Positions 1 to 6,324 of a stretch of DNA of 32,171 nt are shown here, in pieces. Source of the DNA: Elainella saxicola E1. GTDB lineage: Bacteria; Cyanobacteriota; Cyanobacteriia; Elainellales; Elainellaceae. The stretch's first letter is position 1; the number at the start of each line of letters is the position of its first letter. Below the pieces are notes generated by a model, which saw only the letters and a program-made list of their open reading frames with translations, was not told where the DNA came from and searched no databases. Made by a program: the position numbers and the translations under genes. The stretch covers positions 1 through 32,171 of the forward strand of contig LUGL01000063.1 of assembly GCA_002796835.1 (NCBI GenBank), read 5' to 3'.

Positions 1-326
1 GTCTCCAGCATGAGCTAATCAATGGCATTGATGCACTGTTCGTGTTTGTCGCCAACCCCCAAGTTGAACCCACCAATAATCGCTCTGAGCGCAATTTGCG
101 CCACGAAGCTGAAGTTCGTAAAGGGGGGCGTACCAGTAAAACACAAGCTGGTGCTGAGCGTCGCAGCATTATCATGAGTGTCCTCGCCACCCTCAACACT
201 CGCTTTGAGGGGTTTACGTTGGAGCATCTCCTTGAGGAATTAGCGCAGTGGACGCAACTCGGACTCTCCCGATTTCAAATAGAACTGGCAGGTATGACTC
301 AAACCAATGCGTTGTCGAGTGCCTAA
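1..326 (+). CDS. IS66-family transposase, C-terminal part (5' end outside window)
   Basis: The reading frame is open from the left edge of the window, so the start lies outside. The visible part has the IS66 DDE-domain end: an Asn-Asn-x-Ser-Glu-Arg segment (NNRSERNLR, holding the last catalytic Glu of the family), a basic RKGG stretch, then the helical tail SIIMSVLATLNTR. It would cut and join DNA ends of its own element. No terminal inverted repeat could be recognised in the 30 bases between its stop and the next reading frame, so the element's right end is not defined. The following gene begins so close that the insertion may have cut off that gene's 5' end (inference). Confidence 0.85.
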   Translation, partial: LQHELINGIDALFVFVANPQVEPTNNRSERNLRHEAEVRKGGRTSKTQAGAERRSIIMSVLATLNTRFEGFTLEHLLEELAQWTQLGLSRFQIELAGMTQTNALSSA

Positions 327-357
327 ACTCCAATCAAGCTACTCCAAATCCTGAATA

Positions 358-663
358 TTGGCTTCGCTATCGGTGAAGCTACGTTTCGTTTTGAAAATAG
401 ACACTTACCAAGCGATTACTCGTGCCCGCAATAACTATCGCAATACGGTAGATGAGGGGGACTGGCAAAAGCTGGCAGAAGTGTCGATTTCCAAGCTGGT
501 CCCCAATGATGGCGACTATCGAAAGCTGTTGTTTAACCGCTGCGTGTTGGAATATCGAGAAATCGATCACAATGGAGACATGATCTGCTGGCACGATGTT
601 CACCCGTTGATTGAAAGCATTGCTGAATTTCAACAGGCTAAAAATAAGCTGCCACCATCTTGA
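358..663 (+). CDS. Small conserved-looking protein preceding the TPR protein; start uncertain, possibly 5'-truncated
   Basis: About 90-101 residues, rich in charged and aromatic residues, without membrane segments or a motif I recognise. The frame ends 11 bases before the ATG of the TPR gene, which suggests co-transcription and a partner role. The start is unclear: the only candidates are TTG 358, GTG 373 and TTG 391, none with a good Shine-Dalgarno site, and an in-frame stop lies at 352. Because an IS66 fragment ends only about 30 bases upstream, the original start may have been lost. The stretch from about residue 30 (DEGDWQKLAEVSISKLVPND) looks like normal coding sequence. The function is unknown. 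Confidence 0.55.
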   Translation: MASLSVKLRFVLKIDTYQAITRARNNYRNTVDEGDWQKLAEVSISKLVPNDGDYRKLLFNRCVLEYREIDHNGDMICWHDVHPLIESIAEFQQAKNKLPPS

Positions 664-674
664 ACCAGAAACCT

Positions 675-2642
675 ATGAGTCAAGTGGATTGGGACCAAGA
701 GATCCCTTATAACCCGGAAGAAGAATATCAGGCATTGCTGCGGGCGCTTCGGCGTAAGCGAGGTTTTGGGCTGTATTTTGTGCAATGTTCGCCACAGAAA
801 GGAAATGAAATTATTGCAGACTTACGCAAAGATCTGCCTCAAAAAACAATGCAGGTCTTGCAGTTGGATCGCGCTACAACCACGCTGTACGATCGGGTAG
901 AAGTCCTTTGGCAAGAGCAACCGTTTGACATTTTGTTCATTCAAGGATTAGAGAACGCTTTGTATGAATATGAAGATACTAAACGCATTGCAGGTTGGAG
1001 TAGCAAGGAAATTTATTCCTACAGTTGGCAAGGAGTCCCTCGAATTCTTAACCACTTCAATCAACAAAGAGAAAGGTTTAGGGATAGTTTTAACTATGTA
1101 TTTGTATTTCTTGTTCCTTTTTTCGTAGTCAAATATTTTATTCAACGTGCCCCTGATTTTTTTGATTGGAGGTCAGGAATTTTTACTTTTTTTGATCTGC
1201 CTGAGCATTCAGAGCAAATTATTGCTCGTATGTTAGGAGTACGAGATGATGAGGATTATATTCAACTTACACCAGAACGACGTAAGGATAAATTATTGAG
1301 TCTTACTGAGACGCTGACCTATCCGCATTTGACAGCTGATGATAAAGCAAAATTATGGTACGAGAAGGGGCGCTTATTAAATGCCGTCAGTGATCATAAA
1401 GCCGCGCTAAGCTGTTATGATCAAGCGCTCTACTTCAAGCCAGACGATGACACGATCTGGAATAATCGAGGTGCCTCTTTATATTACTTAAATCGTTATG
1501 AAGAAGCGATTGACTCTTACAACAAAGCAATTAAATTAAATCCAAACGATGACACAGTGTTAAATAATTTGGGTGTAACGTTATCCACCCTAGGATGCAA
1601 ACAAGAAGCGATAAACAGCTATGACAAGGCAATTCGATTAAATCCAAACGATTATAAAATATGGTATAATAAAGGAGTATCTCTATCTGCTTTAGGTCGT
1701 TACAAAGAAGCGATAGACAGCTATGATAAAGCAATTCAATTAAAAACCAACTATTATGAAGCATGGTACAGAAGAGGAAATATTCTCTCTGACGCAGAGC
1801 GCCATGAAGAAGCGATAGACAGCTATGATAAAGCAATTCAATTAAAAAACAACTATTATGAAGCATGGTACAATCGGGGGCTTGTTTTATTTGCTTTGGG
1901 TCGCCATGGAGAAGCGATCGCCTCTTATGACAAAGCAATTCAATTCAAGCCAGACGATAACACAGCATGGAATAATCGGGGTGTAGCCTTATCTGCCCTA
2001 GGATGCAAACAAGAAGCGATAGACTCTTACGATAAGGCAATTCAATTCAATTCAGATCATTACGAAGCATGGTATAATCGAGGGAATGCTTTATACTCTC
2101 TAGGTAGAAAGCAAGAAGCAATCGATAGCTATAATAAGACAATTCAACTTAAGGAAGATGATTGCACAGCATTCAATAATCGAGGGAATGCTTTATACTC
2201 TCTAGGTAGAAAGCAAGAAGCAATCGATAGTTATGACAAGGCGATTCAGCTCAATCCGGATTATCATGAAGCATGGTATAACCGAGGGAATGCTTTATAC
2301 TCCCTAGATAGAAAGCAAGAAGCAATCGATAGCTGTAATAAAGCAATTCAGCTTAAGTCAGATTATTACCAAGCTTTGAGTAAGCGTGGAGATATCTTAA
2401 CCAGCTTGCGGCGCTATGAAGAAGCAATAAGTAATTATGATAGGGCGATTGAGATCAACCCAAGGTGTCGCGTCGCTTGGCTCGGTCGTGGGATTGCTCA
2501 TATGAGATTGGGTGATACTCGTAAGGCAGCGACCAGCATTGTTAGAGCATTGTGCTGTGGTCTAATGACAAAGGTATCTATTGGTTCAAGATTTATTGTA
2601 GTAATTTTTAGGAAAATGTTGAAAAGGTCTTCGAGTTGCTAG
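675..2642 (+). CDS. STAND-like N-terminal domain plus about twelve TPR repeats; 3' end frameshifted
   Basis: 655 residues if read from ATG 675 (a TTG at 660 is also in frame). Residues 1-180 resemble the ATPase part of cyanobacterial STAND-type conflict proteins: a strand-like ILFIQGLE (86-93), an LN-x2-NQQRERFRD segment (125-137) and APDFFDWRSG (159-168). The place of the P-loop reads VQCSPQKGNEII (36-47), without the Gly-x4-Gly-Lys-Ser/Thr pattern, so nucleotide binding is doubtful. From about residue 220 to 620 there are roughly twelve 34-residue tetratricopeptide repeats with the usual W-x-NRG and A-x2-SYDKAI signatures, a protein-binding solenoid. The last 30 residues look out of frame: a plausible continuation of the protein lies in another frame downstream (2612-2764). 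Probably a sensor or scaffold of a defence or signalling type (inference). Confidence 0.75.
   Translation: MSQVDWDQEIPYNPEEEYQALLRALRRKRGFGLYFVQCSPQKGNEIIADLRKDLPQKTMQVLQLDRATTTLYDRVEVLWQEQPFDILFIQGLENALYEYEDTKRIAGWSSKEIYSYSWQGVPRILNHFNQQRERFRDSFNYVFVFLVPFFVVKYFIQRAPDFFDWRSGIFTFFDLPEHSEQIIARMLGVRDDEDYIQLTPERRKDKLLSLTETLTYPHLTADDKAKLWYEKGRLLNAVSDHKAALSCYDQALYFKPDDDTIWNNRGASLYYLNRYEEAIDSYNKAIKLNPNDDTVLNNLGVTLSTLGCKQEAINSYDKAIRLNPNDYKIWYNKGVSLSALGRYKEAIDSYDKAIQLKTNYYEAWYRRGNILSDAERHEEAIDSYDKAIQLKNNYYEAWYNRGLVLFALGRHGEAIASYDKAIQFKPDDNTAWNNRGVALSALGCKQEAIDSYDKAIQFNSDHYEAWYNRGNALYSLGRKQEAIDSYNKTIQLKEDDCTAFNNRGNALYSLGRKQEAIDSYDKAIQLNPDYHEAWYNRGNALYSLDRKQEAIDSCNKAIQLKSDYYQALSKRGDILTSLRRYEEAISNYDRAIEINPRCRVAWLGRGIAHMRLGDTRKAATSIVRALCCGLMTKVSIGSRFIVVIFRKMLKRSSSC
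2076..2332 (+). repeat. Near-identical 102-base TPR units
   Basis: Within the TPR gene, the segment starting at 2076 recurs at 2178 with 53 identical bases in a row, and a third copy at about 2280 differs at only a few positions. The spacing is exactly 102 bases, one 34-codon TPR. Older repeats further upstream have diverged more. This indicates recent tandem duplication, or gene conversion, of TPR units. Confidence 0.85.
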
Positions 2643-2764
2643 CCATATTTGAACTCACCTTTGAATATTATGAAATAGCTGAAACGTTTCCTTCCTTTGA
2701 CAACATTCGATCGGACGCTCGATTTCAAGCATTAGTAGAAGGTAGTAGCAGTAACGAAAGCTGA
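2612..2764 (+). pseudogene. Out-of-frame C-terminal tail of the TPR protein
   Basis: In frame 2 this stretch reads as good protein sequence: ENVEKVFELLAIFELTFEYY, then EIAETFPSFDNIRSDARFQA and a short tail to TGA 2762-2764. FDNIRSD-x-RFQAL is a typical ending of TPR proteins of this kind. The TPR gene enters the region in another frame and stops at 2642. Frame 2 is also interrupted by TAG 2609-2611, although it reads sensibly (NDKGIYWFK) from 2564. So at least one frameshift, around 2560, plus a second lesion near 2609 separate the tail from the body. The full-length protein would have been about 40 residues longer. Confidence 0.7.
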
Positions 2765-2770
2765 CCGAGG

Positions 2771-2821
2771 GACGATCGGTTTCGGACACTGATAGAGAGC
2801 AGTAGCAATGACGAAAATTGA
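2771..2821 (+). repeat. Decayed second copy of the TPR gene's 3' tail
   Basis: Seventeen codons read DDRFRTLIESSSNDEN and stop, matching codon by codon the true tail ending at 2764 (DARFQALVEGSSSNES and stop). It starts seven bases after that stop. It looks like a leftover of a tandem duplication of the gene end. Confidence 0.7.
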
Positions 2822-2877
2822 CTGAAGGGCGATCGGGCGATTAGTTTCAATCGGAGGAAGTAAACTAAAGTGTAAAA

Positions 2878-3141
2878 ATGACTAAAAAACGTAAGCTTCT
2901 AGAAAAACTCTTGTCTGGCACGAGAAATGTGCAGTTCGACGACATGGTGAATTTAGTAGGCATTTGGTTTTCGCCTTTCCAGGATCAACGGGAGCCCCAT
3001 ATTTTTGAGCATCCTAGTATTCCTGAGTTGGTCAACTTGCAGAATAAAAAAGGACAAGCCAAGCCCTATCAAGTGCGACAATTTTTATTATTAGTTGAAC
3101 AATATAATCTGACTTTAGAGGACAGTGGAGACAGCAAATGA
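2878..3141 (+). CDS. hicA: HicA-type toxin, altered active-site motif
   Basis: 87 residues. The beginning (KLLEKLLSGTRNVQFDDMV) and end (LVNLQNKKGQAKPYQVRQFL) match the cyanobacterial HicA family, small double-stranded-RNA-binding-fold ribonucleases that cut mRNA. The family's Gly-Ser-His-His-x-Phe motif is here Arg-Glu-Pro-His-Ile-Phe, near residues 38-43, so one of two histidines and the Gly-Ser are missing, and the loop before it seems a residue short. The toxin may therefore be weak or inactive. The gene overlaps the following hicB by four bases (ATGA), the usual coupling. A GGAGG lies about 20 bases before the ATG, further than usual for a Shine-Dalgarno site. Confidence 0.85.
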   Translation: MTKKRKLLEKLLSGTRNVQFDDMVNLVGIWFSPFQDQREPHIFEHPSIPELVNLQNKKGQAKPYQVRQFLLLVEQYNLTLEDSGDSK

Positions 3142-3356
3142 GAGACTATCATATTAATGTTTTTTACAGTGAAGCAGACGAAGGTTATATTGCCGATATC
3201 CCTGATCTAAAATTTTGCTCAGCTTTCGGAGAAACTCCAGAGGAAGCAGTTCGTGAGGTTATTATTGCCAAGCAAGCCTGGTTAGAAGTCGCCCAAGCAA
3301 CCGGAAAGCCAATTCCTGAACCCAAATATCGTCCTGCAATTTATCAAGCTTTATAA
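3138..3356 (+). CDS. hicB: HicB-type antitoxin, short form
   Basis: 72 residues with the HicB/UPF0150 fold signature: YHINVFYSEADEGYIADIPD, then the Gly-Glu-Thr-Pro-Glu-Glu-Ala turn and helix (residues about 31-52). HicB binds HicA and blocks its active site. This form lacks the C-terminal HTH or ribbon-helix-helix domain that longer HicB proteins use to repress their own operon, so autorepression, if any, would need another factor. It is translationally coupled to hicA through the four-base overlap. Confidence 0.88.
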   Translation: MRDYHINVFYSEADEGYIADIPDLKFCSAFGETPEEAVREVIIAKQAWLEVAQATGKPIPEPKYRPAIYQAL

Positions 3357-3378
3357 GAATGGCAAAATCGATCACAAC

Positions 3379-3447
3379 TTTGGCCGCATTCGATCGTCCG
3401 ATCGGTTTCGAGCACCAATCGAGGACAGCAGCAATGGTGAAAGTTAA
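3379..3447 (+). repeat. Decayed third copy of the TPR gene's 3' tail, downstream of hicAB
   Basis: Reads FGRIRSSDRFRAPIEDSSNG, Glu-Ser and stop in frame, aligned without gaps to the tail ending at 2764 (FDNIRSDARFQALVEGSSSN, Glu-Ser and stop). With the copy at 2771-2821, these repeats bracket the hicAB pair. Confidence 0.7.
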
Positions 3448-3567
3448 CTGAAGGACGATTGAGATAGGTCAAATTGAGAATTTTTACGCCCTACAAGTGC
3501 TGTTCTTCACCCATCTCCACCCCTAAACCTCTACAATTAAGATATGTAAACCCGATCGATTAACCCC

Positions 3568-4395
3568 ATGGAGTGGCAGGAAATTTACGGCAACTGGATC
3601 TTGGTTCCCCCGCGTCCGATCGCAATTATTCACTTTTTGGGTGGGGCCTTTGTGGCAGCAGCGCCTCAGGTGACTTATCGCAGCCTGTTGGAGTATTTCG
3701 CAGTCCAGGGATATGCGATTGTGGCAACTCCCTTTGTGAATACATTGGACCATACGACGATCGCCCAGCGGGTAATGCGAATGTCGAATTTAGCTCTGGA
3801 TTATTTGGTGAATGAGCGTCTTCGCCGATATTCCTTACCGATCTATGGAGTGGGTCACAGCATGGGTTGCAAGTTGCATTTGCTGATAGGCAGCTTGTTT
3901 CCTCAGGATCGAGCAGGTAATATTCTAATTTCGTTTAACAACTATCCGGCTCGCCGTTCCATCCCGATGGTCGATCAAGTTCTGCAATTTTCTAAATTTA
4001 CATCTCAACTGGCCTCCCAACTCAATTCACCCTTGCCACCACAATTTGCTGCTGCGTTTGATGTCGAGTTTACCCCTTCACCGGAAGAAACTAACCGTCT
4101 GGTTTTGGAGAGTTATCAGGTGCCGCGCAACTTGCTGATCAAATTTAACAATGACGATATTGACCAGACCCGATCGCTTCATCAATCCCTTTATCAACGG
4201 TTCCCGGAATCAACGAGCGTTGAAATTCTCAAGGGTAGTCATTTGACACCTCTGGGTCAGGATGTGAGTTGGCAAGCCGGTAAGGAATTTTCACCCTTTG
4301 ATGCGATCGGTCAATTTTTTAAGCAAGAGTTGACGCGCGACCTGAATCAGTTAAAACGAACGATGGATCTGTGGCTGAGCCCTATCACCCCTTGA
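3568..4395 (+). CDS. DUF1350 family protein, alpha/beta-hydrolase fold
   Basis: 275 residues, a normal full length for this cyanobacterial and chloroplast family. HFLGGAFVAAAPQ (residues 22-34) forms the oxyanion-hole-like first loop, GVGHSMGCK (94-102) is a nucleophile elbow with Ser98, and GSHLTPLGQ near residue 224 offers the His. The arrangement is that of a serine hydrolase, but no substrate is established that I know of. ATG 3568 has only a weak ribosome-binding site; the first residues (MEWQEIYGNW) match the usual start of the family. It stands alone between two decayed regions. Confidence 0.88.
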   Translation: MEWQEIYGNWILVPPRPIAIIHFLGGAFVAAAPQVTYRSLLEYFAVQGYAIVATPFVNTLDHTTIAQRVMRMSNLALDYLVNERLRRYSLPIYGVGHSMGCKLHLLIGSLFPQDRAGNILISFNNYPARRSIPMVDQVLQFSKFTSQLASQLNSPLPPQFAAAFDVEFTPSPEETNRLVLESYQVPRNLLIKFNNDDIDQTRSLHQSLYQRFPESTSVEILKGSHLTPLGQDVSWQAGKEFSPFDAIGQFFKQELTRDLNQLKRTMDLWLSPITP

Positions 4396-4458
4396 AGAAA
4401 CCACTTTGCTTCATACAGGCCAACAGCGATTGCTATAATTTGAGAAATGTGACCTAGC

Positions 4459-4689
4459 CTGCCTCAAACCCTGAAAAGCCAGCCAGTCAACCTCACTTAT
4501 GAAATCGAGCTACAGCCCGGTGAAGTATTAGCTCTACCTCCCGAATTAACTGCAACTGTTGGAGCAGGACGCTGGCTCATTACCATTCAACCCGTATCTC
4601 CTGTAGCTCAACCAACGCGCAATCATGATGCTTTTCTAAGCAGTTATGCGCCTGAAGATGAGGGATAGTATGACGATTACACTCGGTGA
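4459..4689 (+). pseudogene. Broken antitoxin gene (MazE-position partner), nonsense mutation and no start codon
   Basis: The frame reads LPQTLKSQPVNLTYEIELQP, later ALPPELTATVGAGRWLITIQ, and then RNHDAFLSSYAPEDEG, TAG (4666-4668), YDDYTR, TGA. From memory, related cyanobacterial antitoxins end in YAPEDEG-Leu-YDDY, so the TAG sits in place of a Leu codon. No ATG, GTG or TTG is available at the front; CTG 4459 may be a mutated ATG. The intact gene would have overlapped the toxin start at 4670. Even read through, it would be a protein of about 76 residues. Confidence 0.6.
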
Positions 4690-4744
4690 TATCTGGATCG
4701 CCGACAATTGTACTATATCTAAAATTATTAGAATCATCTGCTGA
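4670..4744 (+). pseudogene. 5' stub of a MazF/PemK-like toxin gene
   Basis: ATG 4670 opens MTITLGDIWIAD, the classic N-terminus of MazF/PemK endoribonucleases (G-D-I-W-x-A-D), but the next codons are unrelated (NCTISKII) and a TGA follows at 4742. The remaining 90 or so residues of the toxin are gone. It overlaps the remains of the antitoxin frame, as expected for the former pair. Confidence 0.55.
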
Positions 4745-5011
4745 CCAGTTTATAGTCAATCGCCCCTCTACAGCAGAAAAGCAACTTAAGAATTCATTTC
4801 TGGAATTACCGACAGAACTGCGGTGGAAAAGACGTAGCGTGAGATGTTCTTTGATATGAACCCTATTTCATCGGTGGTTGCTGACAGGACTGACAAATTG
4901 GCATTTGATGAATTTGTGAAGTTAGGAGCAAGTGAAGTTGGGAATCGTTATGCATCTCGATTAAGCAGCAGGTAGAATTAGAGAGAGTCGTTCGATCGCA
5001 GGCATAGTGAT
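4707..5011 (+). other. Decayed region with two short open frames
   Basis: No intact gene is visible between the toxin stub and the Phd antitoxin. One frame without a start codon (4707-4859) reads like coding remains, for example LYLKLLESSADQFIVNRPST and LELPTELRWKRR. It is followed by a 39-residue frame from ATG 4856 to TAG 4975 (MNPISSVVADRTDKLAFDEF and so on). I recognise neither. They could be fragments of further toxin, antitoxin or transposon-linked genes. Confidence 0.35.
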
Positions 5012-5329
5012 ATGACAATTGAAATTGACGCAGAACATCCTTTGGCCAAGCTAGTCGATCGGGCGATCGATGAACATGAAATTATTACTTTAAAAACAAA
5101 GAGTCAAAAGAAAGCTGTTTTACTGAGTTTGGAAGCTTTCGAACATTTGATCAATATGCGGTCTAATCAGCCCTCTGAACTCATGTCAGATGCGGAATTT
5201 CATCAACAATTTCACCAGGTGTTGGTTGATTCAGGATATGACTCAAGGGAGAAAATCATCAACTTAATCCAAGAAGTGAAGCAGGAAATGGCGGAAGAAG
5301 GGAGACAGCGAACTTCACAAGGGTTATAG
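5012..5329 (+). CDS. Phd/YefM-type antitoxin, orphan
   Basis: 105 residues. The first half has the Phd fold pattern: an opening strand, HPLAKLVDRAIDEHEIITLK, then the Lys-Lys-Ala-Val-Leu-Leu-Ser-Leu-Glu-Ala-Phe strand-helix (residues about 33-45). The C-terminal half is a charged helical, toxin-wrapping tail (EKIINLIQEVKQEMAEEGRQ). Such proteins bind and neutralise a RelE-, Doc- or PIN-type toxin and repress the operon. No toxin gene follows: the next gene is on the other strand 31 bases away. It may be a remnant, an antitoxin acting on a distant toxin, or an anti-addiction relic. Confidence 0.8.
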   Translation: MTIEIDAEHPLAKLVDRAIDEHEIITLKTKSQKKAVLLSLEAFEHLINMRSNQPSELMSDAEFHQQFHQVLVDSGYDSREKIINLIQEVKQEMAEEGRQRTSQGL

Positions 5330-5360
5330 CTGCCTTGATGACTGCCTCAACAAAGGTGTT

Positions 5361-6227
5361 TCACTCACCGACAGTATCTTTGTTATCTTGCGAAAGATCA
5401 GAGCGGAAAATATCTGACACAGGAGACGGCATTTGTGCCATCATTCTTGGGTCCATAAAAACAACTTTAGTGTTGTCACTCTGACTGAGACTTAGATTTG
5501 CGTCTATATAATTTTGTGCAATGAAGTATTGTAGGATTTCTCTAGCATACGGACTTTTTGATAACTCTGTAGAAAGATATCCTACAGTTTTTACTGTACT
5601 ACTTATTTTGCTTTCCTGAATTCGATTGTCATTTTCGACTTCCGAAAGTGCCGTGCGTTGCTCATTCTCAGCTACTTTTTGCTTCTCTAGTGACTCAACC
5701 AATTTCTCAGGTAGTGAAATATTTTGAATTGCAATTCGTGTAATTTCAATCCCCCACTGTTTTGTAGGTTCCTCTAACGCTTTGACTAGAGTACGGTTAA
5801 TTTTTTCCTCAGACACAAAAGTTTGATCCAGTTCTAACTTGCTAACCTCAGAACGGAGAGACGAGATGACTAGATTCCTCAATGCATCTGCAACATCTTG
5901 AACGTAGTAGTAAGCATATTGAGAATTCTGAACTCGCCAGAAAACAGCAGTATCAACTTTTAGTTGAACATTATCTTTTGTAAGTATGTCGTTGCGCCTA
6001 CAGTCGAGAATTTGTTCTTTGGTTGAGACCTCAGCAACTACTTCATCAATAATTGGATATATTCCAAAATTGAGACCTGGTTTTAGTCTACGATGATATT
6101 TTCCCAACCGTTCAACCAGTACTTCATTTCCTTCTGTTACTCGCCTGACACTACCGATAATCACCCCAGTCACAACAAGAAACGTCGCCAAAGCAAATAT
6201 TGCTAAATCTAATGTTAAATCCACCAT
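5361..6227 (-). CDS. SPFH/band-7 (stomatin-like) membrane protein
   Basis: 288 residues. One N-terminal membrane segment (residues about 4-26) is followed by the SPFH domain: RRVTEGNEVLVERLGKYHRR, LKPGLNFGIYPIIDEV, then DVADALRNLVISSLRSEVSK and a coiled-coil helix around EKLVESLEKQKVAENEQR. The length and order match stomatin-like proteins, which form oligomeric rings on membranes and organise or control proteases and channels. The C-terminal tail after about residue 240 is specific. It lies 97 bases downstream of the caspase-WD40 gene on the same strand, with no strong terminator between, so co-expression is likely. It starts at ATG 6227 with a weak AAAG ribosome-binding site. Confidence 0.88.
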   Translation of the reverse strand: MVDLTLDLAIFALATFLVVTGVIIGSVRRVTEGNEVLVERLGKYHRRLKPGLNFGIYPIIDEVVAEVSTKEQILDCRRNDILTKDNVQLKVDTAVFWRVQNSQYAYYYVQDVADALRNLVISSLRSEVSKLELDQTFVSEEKINRTLVKALEEPTKQWGIEITRIAIQNISLPEKLVESLEKQKVAENEQRTALSEVENDNRIQESKISSTVKTVGYLSTELSKSPYAREILQYFIAQNYIDANLSLSQSDNTKVVFMDPRMMAQMPSPVSDIFRSDLSQDNKDTVGE

Positions 6228-6324
6228 TTCTTTATACCAGTTTCTTTAGTAAGAATAAGAAATTGCACCAGATTTCTAAGAAAAAAGTAAAAGATAAACG
6301 AACCTCATTAGCAACACACTGCAA

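Noticed and set aside
1531-1938. A 135-codon minus-strand frame in the TPR gene
   Set aside because: It is a repetitive shadow of the TPR units; the plus-strand frame clearly encodes the protein.
2076-2332. Regular repeats that could suggest a CRISPR array
   Set aside because: The 102-base period equals one 34-residue TPR and the frame stays open, so these are protein repeats.
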